From the NCBI GenBank assembly GCA_026126125.1, contig JAHCJW010000001.1, forward strand, positions 62,001-126,000: a DNA stretch of 64,000 nt, given 5' to 3'. Shown here one piece after another: positions 25,789 to 34,524 of the stretch. Every line of letters begins with the position of its first letter. The stretch's first letter is position 1. The translations under genes and the position numbers were made by a program. The stretch is from Devosia sp. (lineage in GTDB: Bacteria > Pseudomonadota > Alphaproteobacteria > Rhizobiales > Devosiaceae). The notes under the pieces are model-generated. The model was not told where the DNA came from, did not search any database, and worked only from the letters and a program-made list of their open reading frames with translations.

Positions 25789-28344
25789 ATGGCGGGCAAG
25801 ACGCAGGATCTGCTCAAGGATTACAAGGCCAAGCGCAATTTCGCCCGCACCCGGGAGCCGGCGGGAGCCGCGCCCAGGGCCGGTCAACCCGAGCGCGGTG
25901 GTTTTGTCGTGCAGAAACACGACGCGACGCGGCTGCATTACGATTTCCGTCTCGAGCTCGATGGTGTGCTCAAGAGCTGGGCCATCACCAAGGGGCCATC
26001 CAACAACCCGGCCGACAAGCGCCTCGCAGTGCGTGTCGAGGATCATCCGCTCGAATACGGCACTTTCGAAGGCACTATTCCCGAGGACGAATATGGCGGC
26101 GGCACGGTCATGCTGTGGGATCGGGGCCGGTGGGAGCCGATCGGCGATCCGCATCAGGGACTGGCGCAAGGTGAGCTCAAATTCCGCCTGTTCGGCGAGC
26201 GGATGAAGGGGGAATATGTTCTGGTCCACATGAAGGGCCGCGACACCAAACGGCGCGCCGGGCCGGATCGGGAAAACTGGCTGCTGATCAAGCATCGCGA
26301 TCCTCACGCGCGCGACAAGGACACCCTTGCTTCCCGCTTTACCCGCTCGGTGGCGAGCGGCCGGGATTTCGCCGGCATCGCTTCGGGGGGTAATCCTCGC
26401 AAGGAAACGGAAATGCCGGCCGACGCCGTCTGGCACTCCGATCCGGAACAGGCCGAAAGAGCCGGCCACAAAACCTCCACCAGCGCCGCGGCGAAACCGG
26501 GCAGGACACCACTCTTTCAGCCCGTGCAACTGGCCACGCTGGTCGACAGCGTCCCGGCCGGGGATGGCTGGCTGTTCGAAATGAAATATGACGGCTATCG
26601 TTGCCTTGCCGCCATCGATGGCGACGCCGTGCGGCTCTACACCCGCAACGGGTTGGACTGGACGGAAAAATTCGGCGCCCTGGTCGAGCCGCTGCAAAGG
26701 CTCAAACTTCGCGCCGCCTTGATCGACGGGGAAATCTGCGCTTTCGATAGCAAAGGCCGCACCGATTTCACCACGCTCAAAACCGTTCTCGCCCATGGCG
26801 GGCGGCTTGAATATTTCGCCTTCGACCTCCTGGAGCTCAATGGCGAGGACTGGAGCGCAAGGCCGCTTTTCGAGCGCAAGTCGGCGCTCGAGAAACTGCT
26901 CGCCGGGGCGGGGCGCACGGACCAGGTACACTATTCCTCCCACGTCGCCGGGCATGGCCAGGAGGTGCTCGATGCCCTGGGCCGCGACGGTCATGAGGGC
27001 GTCATCGCCAAGCGCGCCGCCGATCCCTATCGCGGCGACCGCACCCGCAGCTGGCTCAAGATCAAGCACCTCAAACGGCAGGAACTGGTCATTGGCGGCT
27101 GGTCGCCCTCGAAACGACGCAAGGGCTTCGCCTCGCTGCTCGTGGGCGCCTGGGAGGGCGGTGATCTGGTTTATCGCGGCCGGGTGGGCACTGGCTTCAC
27201 CCAGGAAGTCCTGGAAGAGATCGGCGAAAAACTGCAACGGCTCGAGCGGGCGACCAGCCCCTTCACCGATGCGCCGCAGGAGATCGCGAGCACCGCCCGC
27301 TGGGTGAGGCCCGAGCTCGTGGCCGAAATCGCCTTTGCCGAGCTGACGGGCGACGGTATGCTGCGTCATCCGAGCTTTATCGGCCTGCGCGAAGACAAAC
27401 CCGCCGGGGAGGTCAGCATGGAAAAAGCCGCCAATCTCGATGATGGCGAAGCAGTCGCCGAACGCCTCGGCGTCAGGCTGACATCGCCCGGCCGGGTCGT
27501 CTATCCCGACCAGGGCATCACCAAGGCGCAATTGGTCGCCTATTACGAGGATGTGGCGGCGGCGATGTTGCCCCATATCGAAAACCGGCCGCTCAGCCTT
27601 GTTCGCTGTCCGCAGGGACGGTCCCGGCAATGCTTTTTTCAAAAGCACGACAGCGGCGGCTTTCCAGAGCAATTGCCGTCGCAACCGCTTGTCGAGAAGG
27701 ACGGTGAGAAGCAGGACTATTTCTATCTGACCGACCTTGCCGGCCTCGTCGCGGGCACGCAGATGAACGTGCTGGAATGGCATATCTGGGGGTCGCGTTT
27801 CCCGGCCATCGAAACGCCCGACCGGCTGGTTTTCGACATCGATCCGGACGAAGGCCTCGATTTTTCCGCCATTACCAGTGCCGCCATCGACATTGCCGAT
27901 CGGCTCGCGGCACTGGGCCTGGAAAGCTACCCTCTGGTTTCGGGGGGAAAGGGCATCCATGTGGTGGTGCCGCTCAAGCCCGACCGATCCTGGCCGGACA
28001 TCAAGGCGTTCTGCAGCGCCTTCGCCCACCAATTGGCCGAGAAGGAGCCGCAGCGATTTACCGCCAATCTGTCGAAGGCGCAGCGCAAGGGCCGGATTTT
28101 CATCGACTATCTGCGCAATGAGCGCGGTTCGACGGCGATTTGCCCCTGGTCGGTCCGCTCCCGGCCCGGTGCCCCGGTGGCTGTGCCGGTGAGCTGGGAC
28201 GAAGTGCCGAAGCTCAAGCAAGCCAACGGGTTTTCCCTGGCCGATGCGGCGGCGCGGGCCAAGGGCAAAGTCGCCTGGCCGGGCTATTTCGACCAGCGCC
28301 AGACCCTGACCGCCAAGATGCTCAAGGCGGTGGGAGGCGCTTGA
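25789..28344 (+). CDS. ligD: ATP-dependent DNA ligase LigD (phosphoesterase-ligase-polymerase)
   Basis: An 851-residue three-domain enzyme. Residues about 1-190 are the 3'-phosphoesterase domain (VVQKHDATRLHYDFRLELDG with metal histidines; EDHPLEYGTFEGTIPEDEYG). About 240-540 is the ligase, with the nucleotidyl lysine at about residue 266 in MKYDGYR and motif IDGEICAFD. About 560-851 is the primase-polymerase, with catalytic aspartates in FDIDPDEG at about 681-688 and the VSGGKGIHVV motif. The order PE-ligase-polymerase is common in proteobacteria, whereas mycobacteria begin with the polymerase. All catalytic motifs are intact. Confidence 0.97.
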   Translation: MAGKTQDLLKDYKAKRNFARTREPAGAAPRAGQPERGGFVVQKHDATRLHYDFRLELDGVLKSWAITKGPSNNPADKRLAVRVEDHPLEYGTFEGTIPEDEYGGGTVMLWDRGRWEPIGDPHQGLAQGELKFRLFGERMKGEYVLVHMKGRDTKRRAGPDRENWLLIKHRDPHARDKDTLASRFTRSVASGRDFAGIASGGNPRKETEMPADAVWHSDPEQAERAGHKTSTSAAAKPGRTPLFQPVQLATLVDSVPAGDGWLFEMKYDGYRCLAAIDGDAVRLYTRNGLDWTEKFGALVEPLQRLKLRAALIDGEICAFDSKGRTDFTTLKTVLAHGGRLEYFAFDLLELNGEDWSARPLFERKSALEKLLAGAGRTDQVHYSSHVAGHGQEVLDALGRDGHEGVIAKRAADPYRGDRTRSWLKIKHLKRQELVIGGWSPSKRRKGFASLLVGAWEGGDLVYRGRVGTGFTQEVLEEIGEKLQRLERATSPFTDAPQEIASTARWVRPELVAEIAFAELTGDGMLRHPSFIGLREDKPAGEVSMEKAANLDDGEAVAERLGVRLTSPGRVVYPDQGITKAQLVAYYEDVAAAMLPHIENRPLSLVRCPQGRSRQCFFQKHDSGGFPEQLPSQPLVEKDGEKQDYFYLTDLAGLVAGTQMNVLEWHIWGSRFPAIETPDRLVFDIDPDEGLDFSAITSAAIDIADRLAALGLESYPLVSGGKGIHVVVPLKPDRSWPDIKAFCSAFAHQLAEKEPQRFTANLSKAQRKGRIFIDYLRNERGSTAICPWSVRSRPGAPVAVPVSWDEVPKLKQANGFSLADAAARAKGKVAWPGYFDQRQTLTAKMLKAVGGA

Positions 28345-28463
28345 AGCGTCACTTGTTTTTTAGTGCCTGCCACCGCTGTGAAAACGGCACGGCTCACTTT
28401 GTCCTCGGAAGGCTGTGTCGGCAGGCCCGGGCTATATTTCCGCCTCGCAGCGGCGAAAGGCTT

Positions 28464-28514
28464 GAGCATGTCTTTCGAAAGCGGCCCCGGTTTCGGGATA
28501 AAGAAGCGCGACGC
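28464..28514 (-). repeat. Intergenic repeat copy A (truncated)
   Basis: Starts GAGCATGTCTTTCGAAAG, continues through CCCCGGTTTCGGGATAAAG and ends GCGCGACG. It matches the reverse complement of copy B (34239-34339), with the middle of about 40 bases missing. It lies between ligD and pepT. Confidence 0.7.
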
Positions 28515-28591
28515 CCTTTAAGAAAAGAGTTTCGTCGCGATGGCCCTGCGGCTAAGTCTTTCGCGTCTTTGTTTCTTTTGCGGATTGCCCC

Positions 28592-29824
28592 ATGACCGAT
28601 ACCGTTCTCGACCGTTTCCTGCGCTATGTGGTGATCGATACGCAATCGGACGGCGCGTCGCCGACCCAGCCCTCGACGGCAAAGCAGAAGGATCTGGGCC
28701 ATGTGCTGGTCGCCGAGCTTCTGGCCATGGGCCTTGACGATGCGGCCATGGACGAGAACGGCTATGTCTATGCCACCATCCCGGCCACGACCGACAAGGA
28801 TGTGCCGGTCATCTGCTTTTGCGCCCATATGGATACCGCCCCCGATTTCAGCGGTACCGGCGTCAAGCCGCAGATCGTGCGCAATTACGCCGGTGGCGAT
28901 ATTGGCCTTGTCGGGGACAAGAGCCGGGTGATCCGGGTTGATGAGCATCCCGAACTGGCCAATCAGATCGGCAATGACATTGTCACCTCCGACGGTACGA
29001 CGCTGCTTGGCGCCGATGACAAGGCCGGCGTGGCCGAGATCATGAGCGCGGCGCAGATCCTCGTCTCCGACCCATCCTTGCGCCACGGCACGATCAAACT
29101 CCTGTTCACTCCCGACGAGGAAATCGGTCGCGGCGTCGACAAGGTGGATCTCAACCGCCTAGGCGCGCGCTTCGCCTATACGATGGATGGAGAAACCGCC
29201 GGCACCATCGAGGACGAAACCTTTTCCGCCGATGGGATCGAGATCACCATCACCGGCGCCGCCATGCATCCGGGCTTTGCCAAGGACCGCATGGAAAACG
29301 CCATCAAGATCGCCAGCCGCATCGTGGCTCAGCTTCCCCATGACGTCGCCCCCGAAGGCACCGAAGGCCGCGCGGGGTTCGTGCATCCGGTTGGCATTGC
29401 CGGGTCGATGGAACAGGCGGTGATCACCCTGATCGTGCGCGATTTCGCCGAAGCCGGGCTGGCCGAAAAGCATGCAATGGTGGAAGAGATTGCGCGGGGC
29501 GTCCTCGCCGACTATCCGCGGTCGCATTATCGCATCGCCATCAAGCAGCAGTATCGCAATATGAAGAAGGTGCTCGATCAACACCCGGAAATCGTCGACA
29601 ATGCCGTCGAGGCGATCCGGCGGGCCGGCATGACCCCGGTGCGCGGCTCCATTCGCGGCGGCACCGATGGATCGCGCCTCTCCTTCATGGGCCTGCCCTG
29701 CGCCAATATTTTCGCTGGCGGCCACGCCTTCCATTCGCCGCTCGAATGGGTGAGCCGACAGGATATGGAAAAGGCGGTCGCCACCATTGTCGAGCTGGCG
29801 CGGGTCTGGGAAGAGCGGACCTGA
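28592..29824 (+). CDS. pepT: Peptidase T (tripeptide aminopeptidase)
   Basis: A 410-residue M20B zinc peptidase, the normal PepT length. The start MTDTVLDRFLRYVVIDTQSD matches PepT. Zinc/catalytic motifs are FCAHMDTAPDFSGTGVKP (His and Asp), LLGADDKAGVAEIM (bridging Asp), LLFTPDEEIGRGVDKVD (Glu pair), YTMDGE, and the last His in FAGGHAFHSPLEWV. PepT removes the N-terminal residue from tripeptides in the cytoplasm and in enteric bacteria is FNR-induced. Here no FNR box is visible just upstream. The ribosome site is weak. Confidence 0.96.
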   Translation: MTDTVLDRFLRYVVIDTQSDGASPTQPSTAKQKDLGHVLVAELLAMGLDDAAMDENGYVYATIPATTDKDVPVICFCAHMDTAPDFSGTGVKPQIVRNYAGGDIGLVGDKSRVIRVDEHPELANQIGNDIVTSDGTTLLGADDKAGVAEIMSAAQILVSDPSLRHGTIKLLFTPDEEIGRGVDKVDLNRLGARFAYTMDGETAGTIEDETFSADGIEITITGAAMHPGFAKDRMENAIKIASRIVAQLPHDVAPEGTEGRAGFVHPVGIAGSMEQAVITLIVRDFAEAGLAEKHAMVEEIARGVLADYPRSHYRIAIKQQYRNMKKVLDQHPEIVDNAVEAIRRAGMTPVRGSIRGGTDGSRLSFMGLPCANIFAGGHAFHSPLEWVSRQDMEKAVATIVELARVWEERT

Positions 29825-29880
29825 TCTTTAGCGCATTCGCGGGCGCGGGCTTTCGGCAAGCGCTGCCGCTCGCCGGGCCG

Positions 29881-30240
29881 TCAGGGGGCGACGGTTTTTT
29901 CCAGCTGGCGCAATTCCTGGGCGCCGCTCTGGGCGTGCTGGGCGATGTCCTCGAACAGATGCGCCAGTTCGGAAAAGACGGTGCGGTCCATTTCCTGCCA
30001 GCCGATTTCCTCCAGCTCGGCCAAAAGTTCGACCAGGGCGGCGATGGCCGCCCGGTGCTGGCGCGAGGAGAGAAGATGCCGCCGCGTCTCGCGCTGCCGC
30101 TCCATCTTCACGAAACGCTCCAGCGCCTCGTTGACCCGGCTGCGGCAATCGCAATCGAGTGCGGCGCTGCCGACGATATAGCGGATGCGCTCGATCAGAT
30201 CCTCGGGATCGGCCCGCTCGGCCGGCGCCTCCCGGCTCAT
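29881..30240 (-). CDS. Small helical protein translationally coupled to ubiV, unknown family
   Basis: A 119-residue protein whose ATG overlaps the ubiV stop (ATGA), so it is almost certainly co-translated with the ubiquinone hydroxylation genes. It is predicted wholly helical and charged, with no signal peptide or membrane segment. A DCDCRSR motif at about residues 28-34 is the only cysteine pair and could bind a metal. The ending is EDIAQHAQSGAQELRQLEKT. I do not recognise the family. It may be an accessory to UbiU-UbiV (cluster or electron delivery) or an unrelated passenger. Coding is supported by the coupling and by the absence of stops. Confidence 0.65.
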   Translation of the reverse strand: MSREAPAERADPEDLIERIRYIVGSAALDCDCRSRVNEALERFVKMERQRETRRHLLSSRQHRAAIAALVELLAELEEIGWQEMDRTVFSELAHLFEDIAQHAQSGAQELRQLEKTVAP

Positions 30241-31142
30241 GCCGCGACCCAGTCCATGCCGGGCCGGCCATGCAGGAACCCATTGGCGAAGCGAGCATGC
30301 GGATAGAGGATCGCCAATTGCCGTATGCCCTCTTCGGCGCTGACGAGCCCGTCGCGCACGTCGGCATAGAGCGCGGCGACCGCCACCATGTCGCAATCCT
30401 GAGGCGAGAGGCGCAGATGGGTGATGCCCATGCCGGGCAGCGACGGCAGTTCGGCCAGCAGAACCTGACAATGGCGCGACATGGTCTGCACGCCATTGAC
30501 GGTGAGGAAAGGCTGGCCATCGAGCGTATCGACATCGAGGCCATCCGGTTCCTCGCCGCAGACGAACTGGCAATTGTCCTTGCTGTGGCCCTTGGCCCGG
30601 GCATGGGCGCAGCGGGCGGAAATGGCCAGCGGCAGGCGGCCGAAACCGATCAGTTCATAGTCGAGCTCCGGCGCGCCGGCGGTGATCGCGGCGATGGAGG
30701 CGGCGGGCAGTTCCGGGCCGAGGCAGAGGCGGGTGGCGCCCTGGCGGGCGAGGAGCCGCGCCGTTGCGCCATTATAGACATTGACGAAGGGGCCGATCAG
30801 ATGCGGGCGTCCGGCGAGGAGCCGCAGGGCGGAAAGGTCATTGGCCTCGACCAGCGGCGCTTCGGCGGCGAGCCGGCGGGTGGCCTGGGCCTCGCGTTCC
30901 TGTGTCACCAGCGCCAGCGATGCCAGCGCGACCGATTTGCCGCTGCGCGTCAACCGCTCGACGACTTCGGGGAGGAAGGGCCGGGTGAAGTGGTCCCGCT
31001 TGGAACAGACCACCTCACCCAGCGTTACCGCATCAACATGCCCCGAATCAGCGATGCGGTAATAGAAATCGCGCCATTTTTCGCCCGGCCAGAGATAGGG
31101 GATGGGACCCATGGTGAGCTTGAGCCGGCCGGTCTTGGTCAT
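30237..31142 (-). CDS. ubiV: UbiV, O2-independent ubiquinone hydroxylation (U32 family)
   Basis: A 301-residue protein of the U32 peptidase-like family. The start LKLTMGPIPYLWPGEKWRDF and the early LGEVVCSKRDH are the UbiV pattern. Four cysteines are arranged as the [4Fe-4S] ligands known for UbiV: one in EVVCSKR and three in SARCAHARAKG, KDNCQFVCGEEPDG. UbiV forms a complex with UbiU that hydroxylates the ubiquinone precursor ring without oxygen, using prephenate as hydroxyl donor in E. coli. The gene follows ubiU by three bases. Confidence 0.93.
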   Translation of the reverse strand: MTKTGRLKLTMGPIPYLWPGEKWRDFYYRIADSGHVDAVTLGEVVCSKRDHFTRPFLPEVVERLTRSGKSVALASLALVTQEREAQATRRLAAEAPLVEANDLSALRLLAGRPHLIGPFVNVYNGATARLLARQGATRLCLGPELPAASIAAITAGAPELDYELIGFGRLPLAISARCAHARAKGHSKDNCQFVCGEEPDGLDVDTLDGQPFLTVNGVQTMSRHCQVLLAELPSLPGMGITHLRLSPQDCDMVAVAALYADVRDGLVSAEEGIRQLAILYPHARFANGFLHGRPGMDWVAA

Positions 31143-31145
31143 GGG

Positions 31146-32123
31146 TCACCGCCACTTCTTTTCATAGGCGCCAGATGTGGTGCGCTGGCCTTCGCTGAGC
31201 CGGCGCAATTGCGCCAGTTGGGCCGGGCGCTCGGCGGGCGGGGCCGACAAGGCCTTGCGCAGGCGCGAGACGACTTCGGCGACATAGGCCTTGCCGCGCT
31301 GCCGCCCCTCGATCTTGAGCGCGCTGACCCCGGCGGCGCGCAAGGCCTCGAGATGGTCCATGACGTCGAGACTGACCGGGTCCTCGAACGCATAGGCGTC
31401 TTCCTCGGCAATGAGGAAGCGGCCCTTGCACAAGGTGGGGTAGCCGGCCGGCTCGTCGGCACCGAAACGGTTGATGGTGAAGCCGCCCAGTTCCGACACC
31501 ATGTCGTGGCCCTCCTCCCGATAGCGCACATGACTGGCGGGCGAACACACCCCGTTCATATTGGGTGATTGGCCGGTGATATAGGAGGAGAGCGAGCAGC
31601 GCCCTTCCGCCATGACGCAGAGGCCGCCAAAGGCGAAGACCTCGAGTTCGCAATCGACCTGCCGCGCCAGCGCGGCGATTTCGGCCACGGTCAGCACGCG
31701 CGGCAGCACCAGCCGTTTGGCAGCAAACGTGTCGACGAGGAAATTGACCGCGTCGGCATTGGCCGCCGAGGCCTGCACCGACACATGCAGGCGCTGGTCG
31801 GGATAGGTGGTGGCGACATAGTCCATCAGCGCCATATCGGCCAGGATCAGCGCGTCGGCGCCGAGCGCCACCGCGTCGTCGGCAGCGCGATACCAGACTT
31901 CCTCTTCGCCGGCGCGCATGAAGGTGTTGAGCGCCACAAAGGTCTGCACGCCGCGGGCGCGGCCATGGGCGATGGCGGTGCCCATCTCTTCGGTGGTGAA
32001 ATTGAGGCCGGGGAAATTGCGGGCATTGGTGTCGTTGCGAAAGCCGCAATAGACAGCGTCGGCGCCGGCCTCGACGGCTTCACGATAGGCGGCCGGGGTG
32101 CCGGCGGGACAGATCAGTTCCAT
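31146..32123 (-). CDS. ubiU: UbiU, O2-independent ubiquinone hydroxylation (U32 family)
   Basis: A 325-residue U32-family protein starting MELICPAGTPAAYREAVEAG, preceded by an open frame that is not used. FPGLNFTTEEMGTAI and the NTFMRAGEEEVW segment fit UbiU. The four cluster cysteines are visible: GGLCVMAEGRCSLSSYITG, MNGVCSPA and TLCKGRF. It pairs with UbiV (3-base gap) and follows ubiT by two bases, so ubiT-ubiU-ubiV-small protein read as one operon. It enables ubiquinone synthesis when oxygen-dependent hydroxylases cannot work. Confidence 0.93.
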   Translation of the reverse strand: MELICPAGTPAAYREAVEAGADAVYCGFRNDTNARNFPGLNFTTEEMGTAIAHGRARGVQTFVALNTFMRAGEEEVWYRAADDAVALGADALILADMALMDYVATTYPDQRLHVSVQASAANADAVNFLVDTFAAKRLVLPRVLTVAEIAALARQVDCELEVFAFGGLCVMAEGRCSLSSYITGQSPNMNGVCSPASHVRYREEGHDMVSELGGFTINRFGADEPAGYPTLCKGRFLIAEEDAYAFEDPVSLDVMDHLEALRAAGVSALKIEGRQRGKAYVAEVVSRLRKALSAPPAERPAQLAQLRRLSEGQRTTSGAYEKKWR

Positions 32124-32125
32124 GC

Positions 32126-32620
32126 CTACACCATTCCGGCAAGGGCGCGGGCGCGAATGGCTTCGGCGAGGCGCTGCAGGGGTGGAGCGAAGGGACCGGC
32201 CAGACCCGAGAGATCGCGCGGCAGGTCGAAGCCGCAATCGTCGAGCCCGTTGCGCAGCGCCAGCATTGCCTCCATATCGCCGCTGACCGAGAGGCTGCGC
32301 GAGAAAAACACCGCGTCCCCGTCGATCTGCCCTTCGAGCAGCGCAAGGAGCGTGACGAGGGGCCCCGAAACGGTGGCGGATGCCGGCGGAGCCTTGCCGG
32401 CGCGATAGACGGTGATGTCGGGGCCGGCGGGATAGACGACGAAGCTGAAGCCGAGATCGGTCGGGTCGAAGCGGAAACGGCGGTTCGCATAAGGCCCCAG
32501 CCGGTCGAACAGCCCCGGGTGCCGGGCCAGAACCTGGCGGAACACCAGCGCCACGGCGCGCTGCACCAGGGGCAGCGGCAGGCAGTTGATACTGGCGGCA
32601 AGGGGGCGTGGCAGCTGCAT
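32126..32620 (-). CDS. ubiT: UbiT, SCP2-domain lipid-binding accessory protein
   Basis: A 164-residue protein with an SCP2 lipid-binding fold: LGFSFVVYPAGPDITVYRAG and VSGPLVTLLALLEGQIDGDA followed by LSVSGDMEAML. UbiT helps anaerobic ubiquinone synthesis, probably by presenting the isoprenoid intermediates. I prefer the ATG at 32620 over the one at 32638: GGAAG lies six bases before it, and an activator box at 32679-32692 would place a class II start near 32644, leaving a normal leader only for 32620. It is the first gene of the ubiTUV operon, divergent from the ubiD-like gene. Confidence 0.85.
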   Translation of the reverse strand: MQLPRPLAASINCLPLPLVQRAVALVFRQVLARHPGLFDRLGPYANRRFRFDPTDLGFSFVVYPAGPDITVYRAGKAPPASATVSGPLVTLLALLEGQIDGDAVFFSRSLSVSGDMEAMLALRNGLDDCGFDLPRDLSGLAGPFAPPLQRLAEAIRARALAGMV

Positions 32621-32678
32621 GGTGCGCTTCCGGTTCATGGTCGTGGTGCAACACTAGCCGGCCGCGGCGACCCGGCCT

Positions 32679-32692
32679 TTGCGATAGCGCAA
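32679..32692. promoter_or_regulatory. FNR/NnrR-type box between ubiT and ubiD-like genes
   Basis: TTGCGATAGCGCAA is a perfect TTGCG-N4-CGCAA palindrome, the shape used by NnrR/DNR-type nitric-oxide-responsive Crp/Fnr regulators in alphaproteobacteria (canonical FNR is TTGAT-N4-ATCAA). Its centre is 65 bases from the ubiT ATG, well placed for activation at -41.5. The likely binder is the regulator at 36997-37701. Confidence 0.7.
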
Positions 32693-32726
32693 GGAAGCGC
32701 GATTTTGTCAGCGATAGGGTCGGCGC

Positions 32727-34238
32727 ATGTCGCCCACCCTGCTGCCGCCGCTTCGCACCCCCGTCGCCGAAACCCTTTCGGATTTTCTTGATCTGCTCGA
32801 CGGACGGGGGCTGCTCAAGCGTCTTTCGGCGCCGATTTCGATCCGGCACGATTTGACCGAAATCCACCGACGGGTGCTGGCGGCTGGTGGGCCGGCTCTG
32901 CTGGTCGAACGCCCCGTATTTGCCGATGGCGCGCCCTCGCCCATGCCCATGGTGGTCAATCTTTTCGGCACGGTCGAGCGCGTGGCGCTGGGCATGGGGC
33001 TCGATACAGGTGACCTGCCGGCTTTGGGCGAGGCCATGGCCGATCTGCGCTCGCCCAGGCCCCCGCGCAGCCTTGCCGGCGCCTGGGCGCAGCGCGACCT
33101 GCTGAAGGCCGCGCTCAGCATGCGCACGCGCCCCATGCACCAGCCGCCCTGCCAGGCCGTGATCCGCCAAGGCGACGAGGTCGATCTTGGCACCCTGCCC
33201 ATTCAATGGTGCTGGCCGGGCGAGCCGGCGCCGCTCATCACCTGGCCCCTGGTCATCACCGTGTCTCCGGACGATCCCGACGAGATCAATGTGGGGGTCT
33301 ATCGCATGCAGGTGCTGGGACGAGACCGGGCGATCCTGCGCTGGCTGCCCAGTCGCGGCGGCGCGCGGCATCACCGGCTCTGGCGGGCGCGCGGCAAGGA
33401 CATGCCGGTCGCCGTCGCCATTGGCGCCGATCCGGCGAGCATTCTGGCGGCTGTCATGCCGCTGCCCGATGGGGTCAGCGAATTGAGCTTTGCCGGGGTG
33501 CTGCGCCGCAAGGCGGGGCGCGTGGCGCGTGGGGTCAGTGTCGACCTGCCGGTTCCGGCCGAGGCCGAGATCGTACTCGAAGGCCTGGTTTCAGCCCGTG
33601 AAACCGCTCCCGAAGGGCCCTATGGCGACCATACCGGCTACTATAATGGGGTGGAGCCCTTTCCGGTGATGACGGTGTCCACCCTCACCACGCGCCGCAA
33701 TCCGCTCTATCTCTCCACCTATACCGGCCGTCCGCCCGACGAGCCCTCGCGGCTGGGCGAAGCGATGACGCCGCTGTTCACGCCGCTGGCGCGGCGGCAA
33801 TTCCCCGAAATCACCGATCTGTGGTTGCCGCCCGAGGCCTGCTCCTATCGCGCCATGGTGGTGGCCATCGACAAAACCTATCCCGGTCAGGCCAGACGGG
33901 TGATGATGGGTCTCTGGTCCATGCTGCCGCAATTTTCCATGACCAAGCTGATCATCGCCGTCGATCCCGATATCGATGTGCGCAATTGGCAAGACGTGTT
34001 CTGGGCGCTCTCGACGCGTTTCGATGCGCCACGCGATCTGGTGGTCGTGGCCGATACGCCCATCGACTATCTCGATTTTGCCTCGGCCCATTCAGGTCTC
34101 GGCGGCAAGATGGGGCTCGACGCTACCAACAAGATCGGGCCCGAAACCACCCGCGAATGGGGCAGGCCGCTGGCGATGGGTGCGGAGGTAACGGCGCGCG
34201 TCGATGCCATGTGGCAGTCTCTGGGTCTTCAACCCTAG
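32727..34238 (+). CDS. UbiD-family decarboxylase
   Basis: A 503-residue prenylated-FMN-dependent (de)carboxylase. Motifs: VNLFGTVERVALGMG (N-terminal domain), TWPLVITVSPDD, NVGVYRMQVLGRDRAILRWL, the catalytic E-x-x-E region VSARETAPEGPYGDHTGYYN, and the C-terminal LDATNKIGPETTREWGRP. In ubiquinone synthesis UbiD decarboxylates the octaprenyl-hydroxybenzoate ring; sharing a divergent control region with ubiT makes an anaerobic quinone role the best guess. No ubiX (prFMN synthase) is in the window. A repeat (copy B) begins right after its stop. Confidence 0.88.
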   Translation: MSPTLLPPLRTPVAETLSDFLDLLDGRGLLKRLSAPISIRHDLTEIHRRVLAAGGPALLVERPVFADGAPSPMPMVVNLFGTVERVALGMGLDTGDLPALGEAMADLRSPRPPRSLAGAWAQRDLLKAALSMRTRPMHQPPCQAVIRQGDEVDLGTLPIQWCWPGEPAPLITWPLVITVSPDDPDEINVGVYRMQVLGRDRAILRWLPSRGGARHHRLWRARGKDMPVAVAIGADPASILAAVMPLPDGVSELSFAGVLRRKAGRVARGVSVDLPVPAEAEIVLEGLVSARETAPEGPYGDHTGYYNGVEPFPVMTVSTLTTRRNPLYLSTYTGRPPDEPSRLGEAMTPLFTPLARRQFPEITDLWLPPEACSYRAMVVAIDKTYPGQARRVMMGLWSMLPQFSMTKLIIAVDPDIDVRNWQDVFWALSTRFDAPRDLVVVADTPIDYLDFASAHSGLGGKMGLDATNKIGPETTREWGRPLAMGAEVTARVDAMWQSLGLQP

Positions 34239-34339
34239 AGCGCGTCGCGATCTTTCAGATTCGCTCCCTGCGCTTTAACCCTTTGTTTTTCCGTATGTCT
34301 TTGTCCCGAAACCGGGGCCACTTTCGGGAGACATGCTCT
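34239..34339 (+). repeat. Intergenic repeat copy B (full length)
   Basis: About 100 bases running AGCGCGTCGCGATCTTTCAG, TTCGCTCCCTGCGCTTTAAC, CCTTTGTTTTTCC, CTTTGTCCCGAAACCGG and ending GGGAGACATGCTCT. Copy C (51985-52087) is nearly identical over the whole length. It begins at the ubiD stop codon. It holds no coding frame of interest. Confidence 0.8.
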
Positions 34340-34418
34340 GGCCAGGAGCAGCGCGTCATCTTCGCCATCACCGGCGCCTCGGGCGCCGATTGGCAGGGTT
34401 AACGGGCTCCCGCCCAGT

Positions 34419-34432
34419 TTGCGCCGCGACAA
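34419..34432. promoter_or_regulatory. Imperfect NnrR-type box before the DUF2249 gene
   Basis: TTGCG-CCGC-GACAA matches the NnrR half-site TTGCG and a diverged second half (GACAA; CACAA/CGCAA expected). It lies about 100 bases before the ATG at 34525, compatible with activation from -41.5 and a leader of about 58 bases. Confidence 0.4.
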
Positions 34433-34524
34433 AGTGCGCGCCAGCCAGCCGGCCTAGGATAACAGCATCCGGGCGCCTGGCCGCCGTCCGGTAGCTGTCT
34501 TCCTGAGCGGCCGGGACGAAACCG

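Noticed and set aside
25738..28221. An 827-codon minus-strand frame opposite ligD
   Set aside because: The ligD frame has complete catalytic motifs for three domains; the opposite frame has none.
32727..34238. The UbiD-family gene as a phenylphosphate or aromatic carboxylase of the paa-like regulon
   Set aside because: It shares its control region with ubiT, not with the CoA genes 10 kb away, and lacks the IclR palindrome.
34239..34339. Repeat copy B as a small RNA or riboswitch
   Set aside because: It recurs in three other places at gene ends in both orientations, so a dispersed repeat is a better account than a gene-specific RNA.
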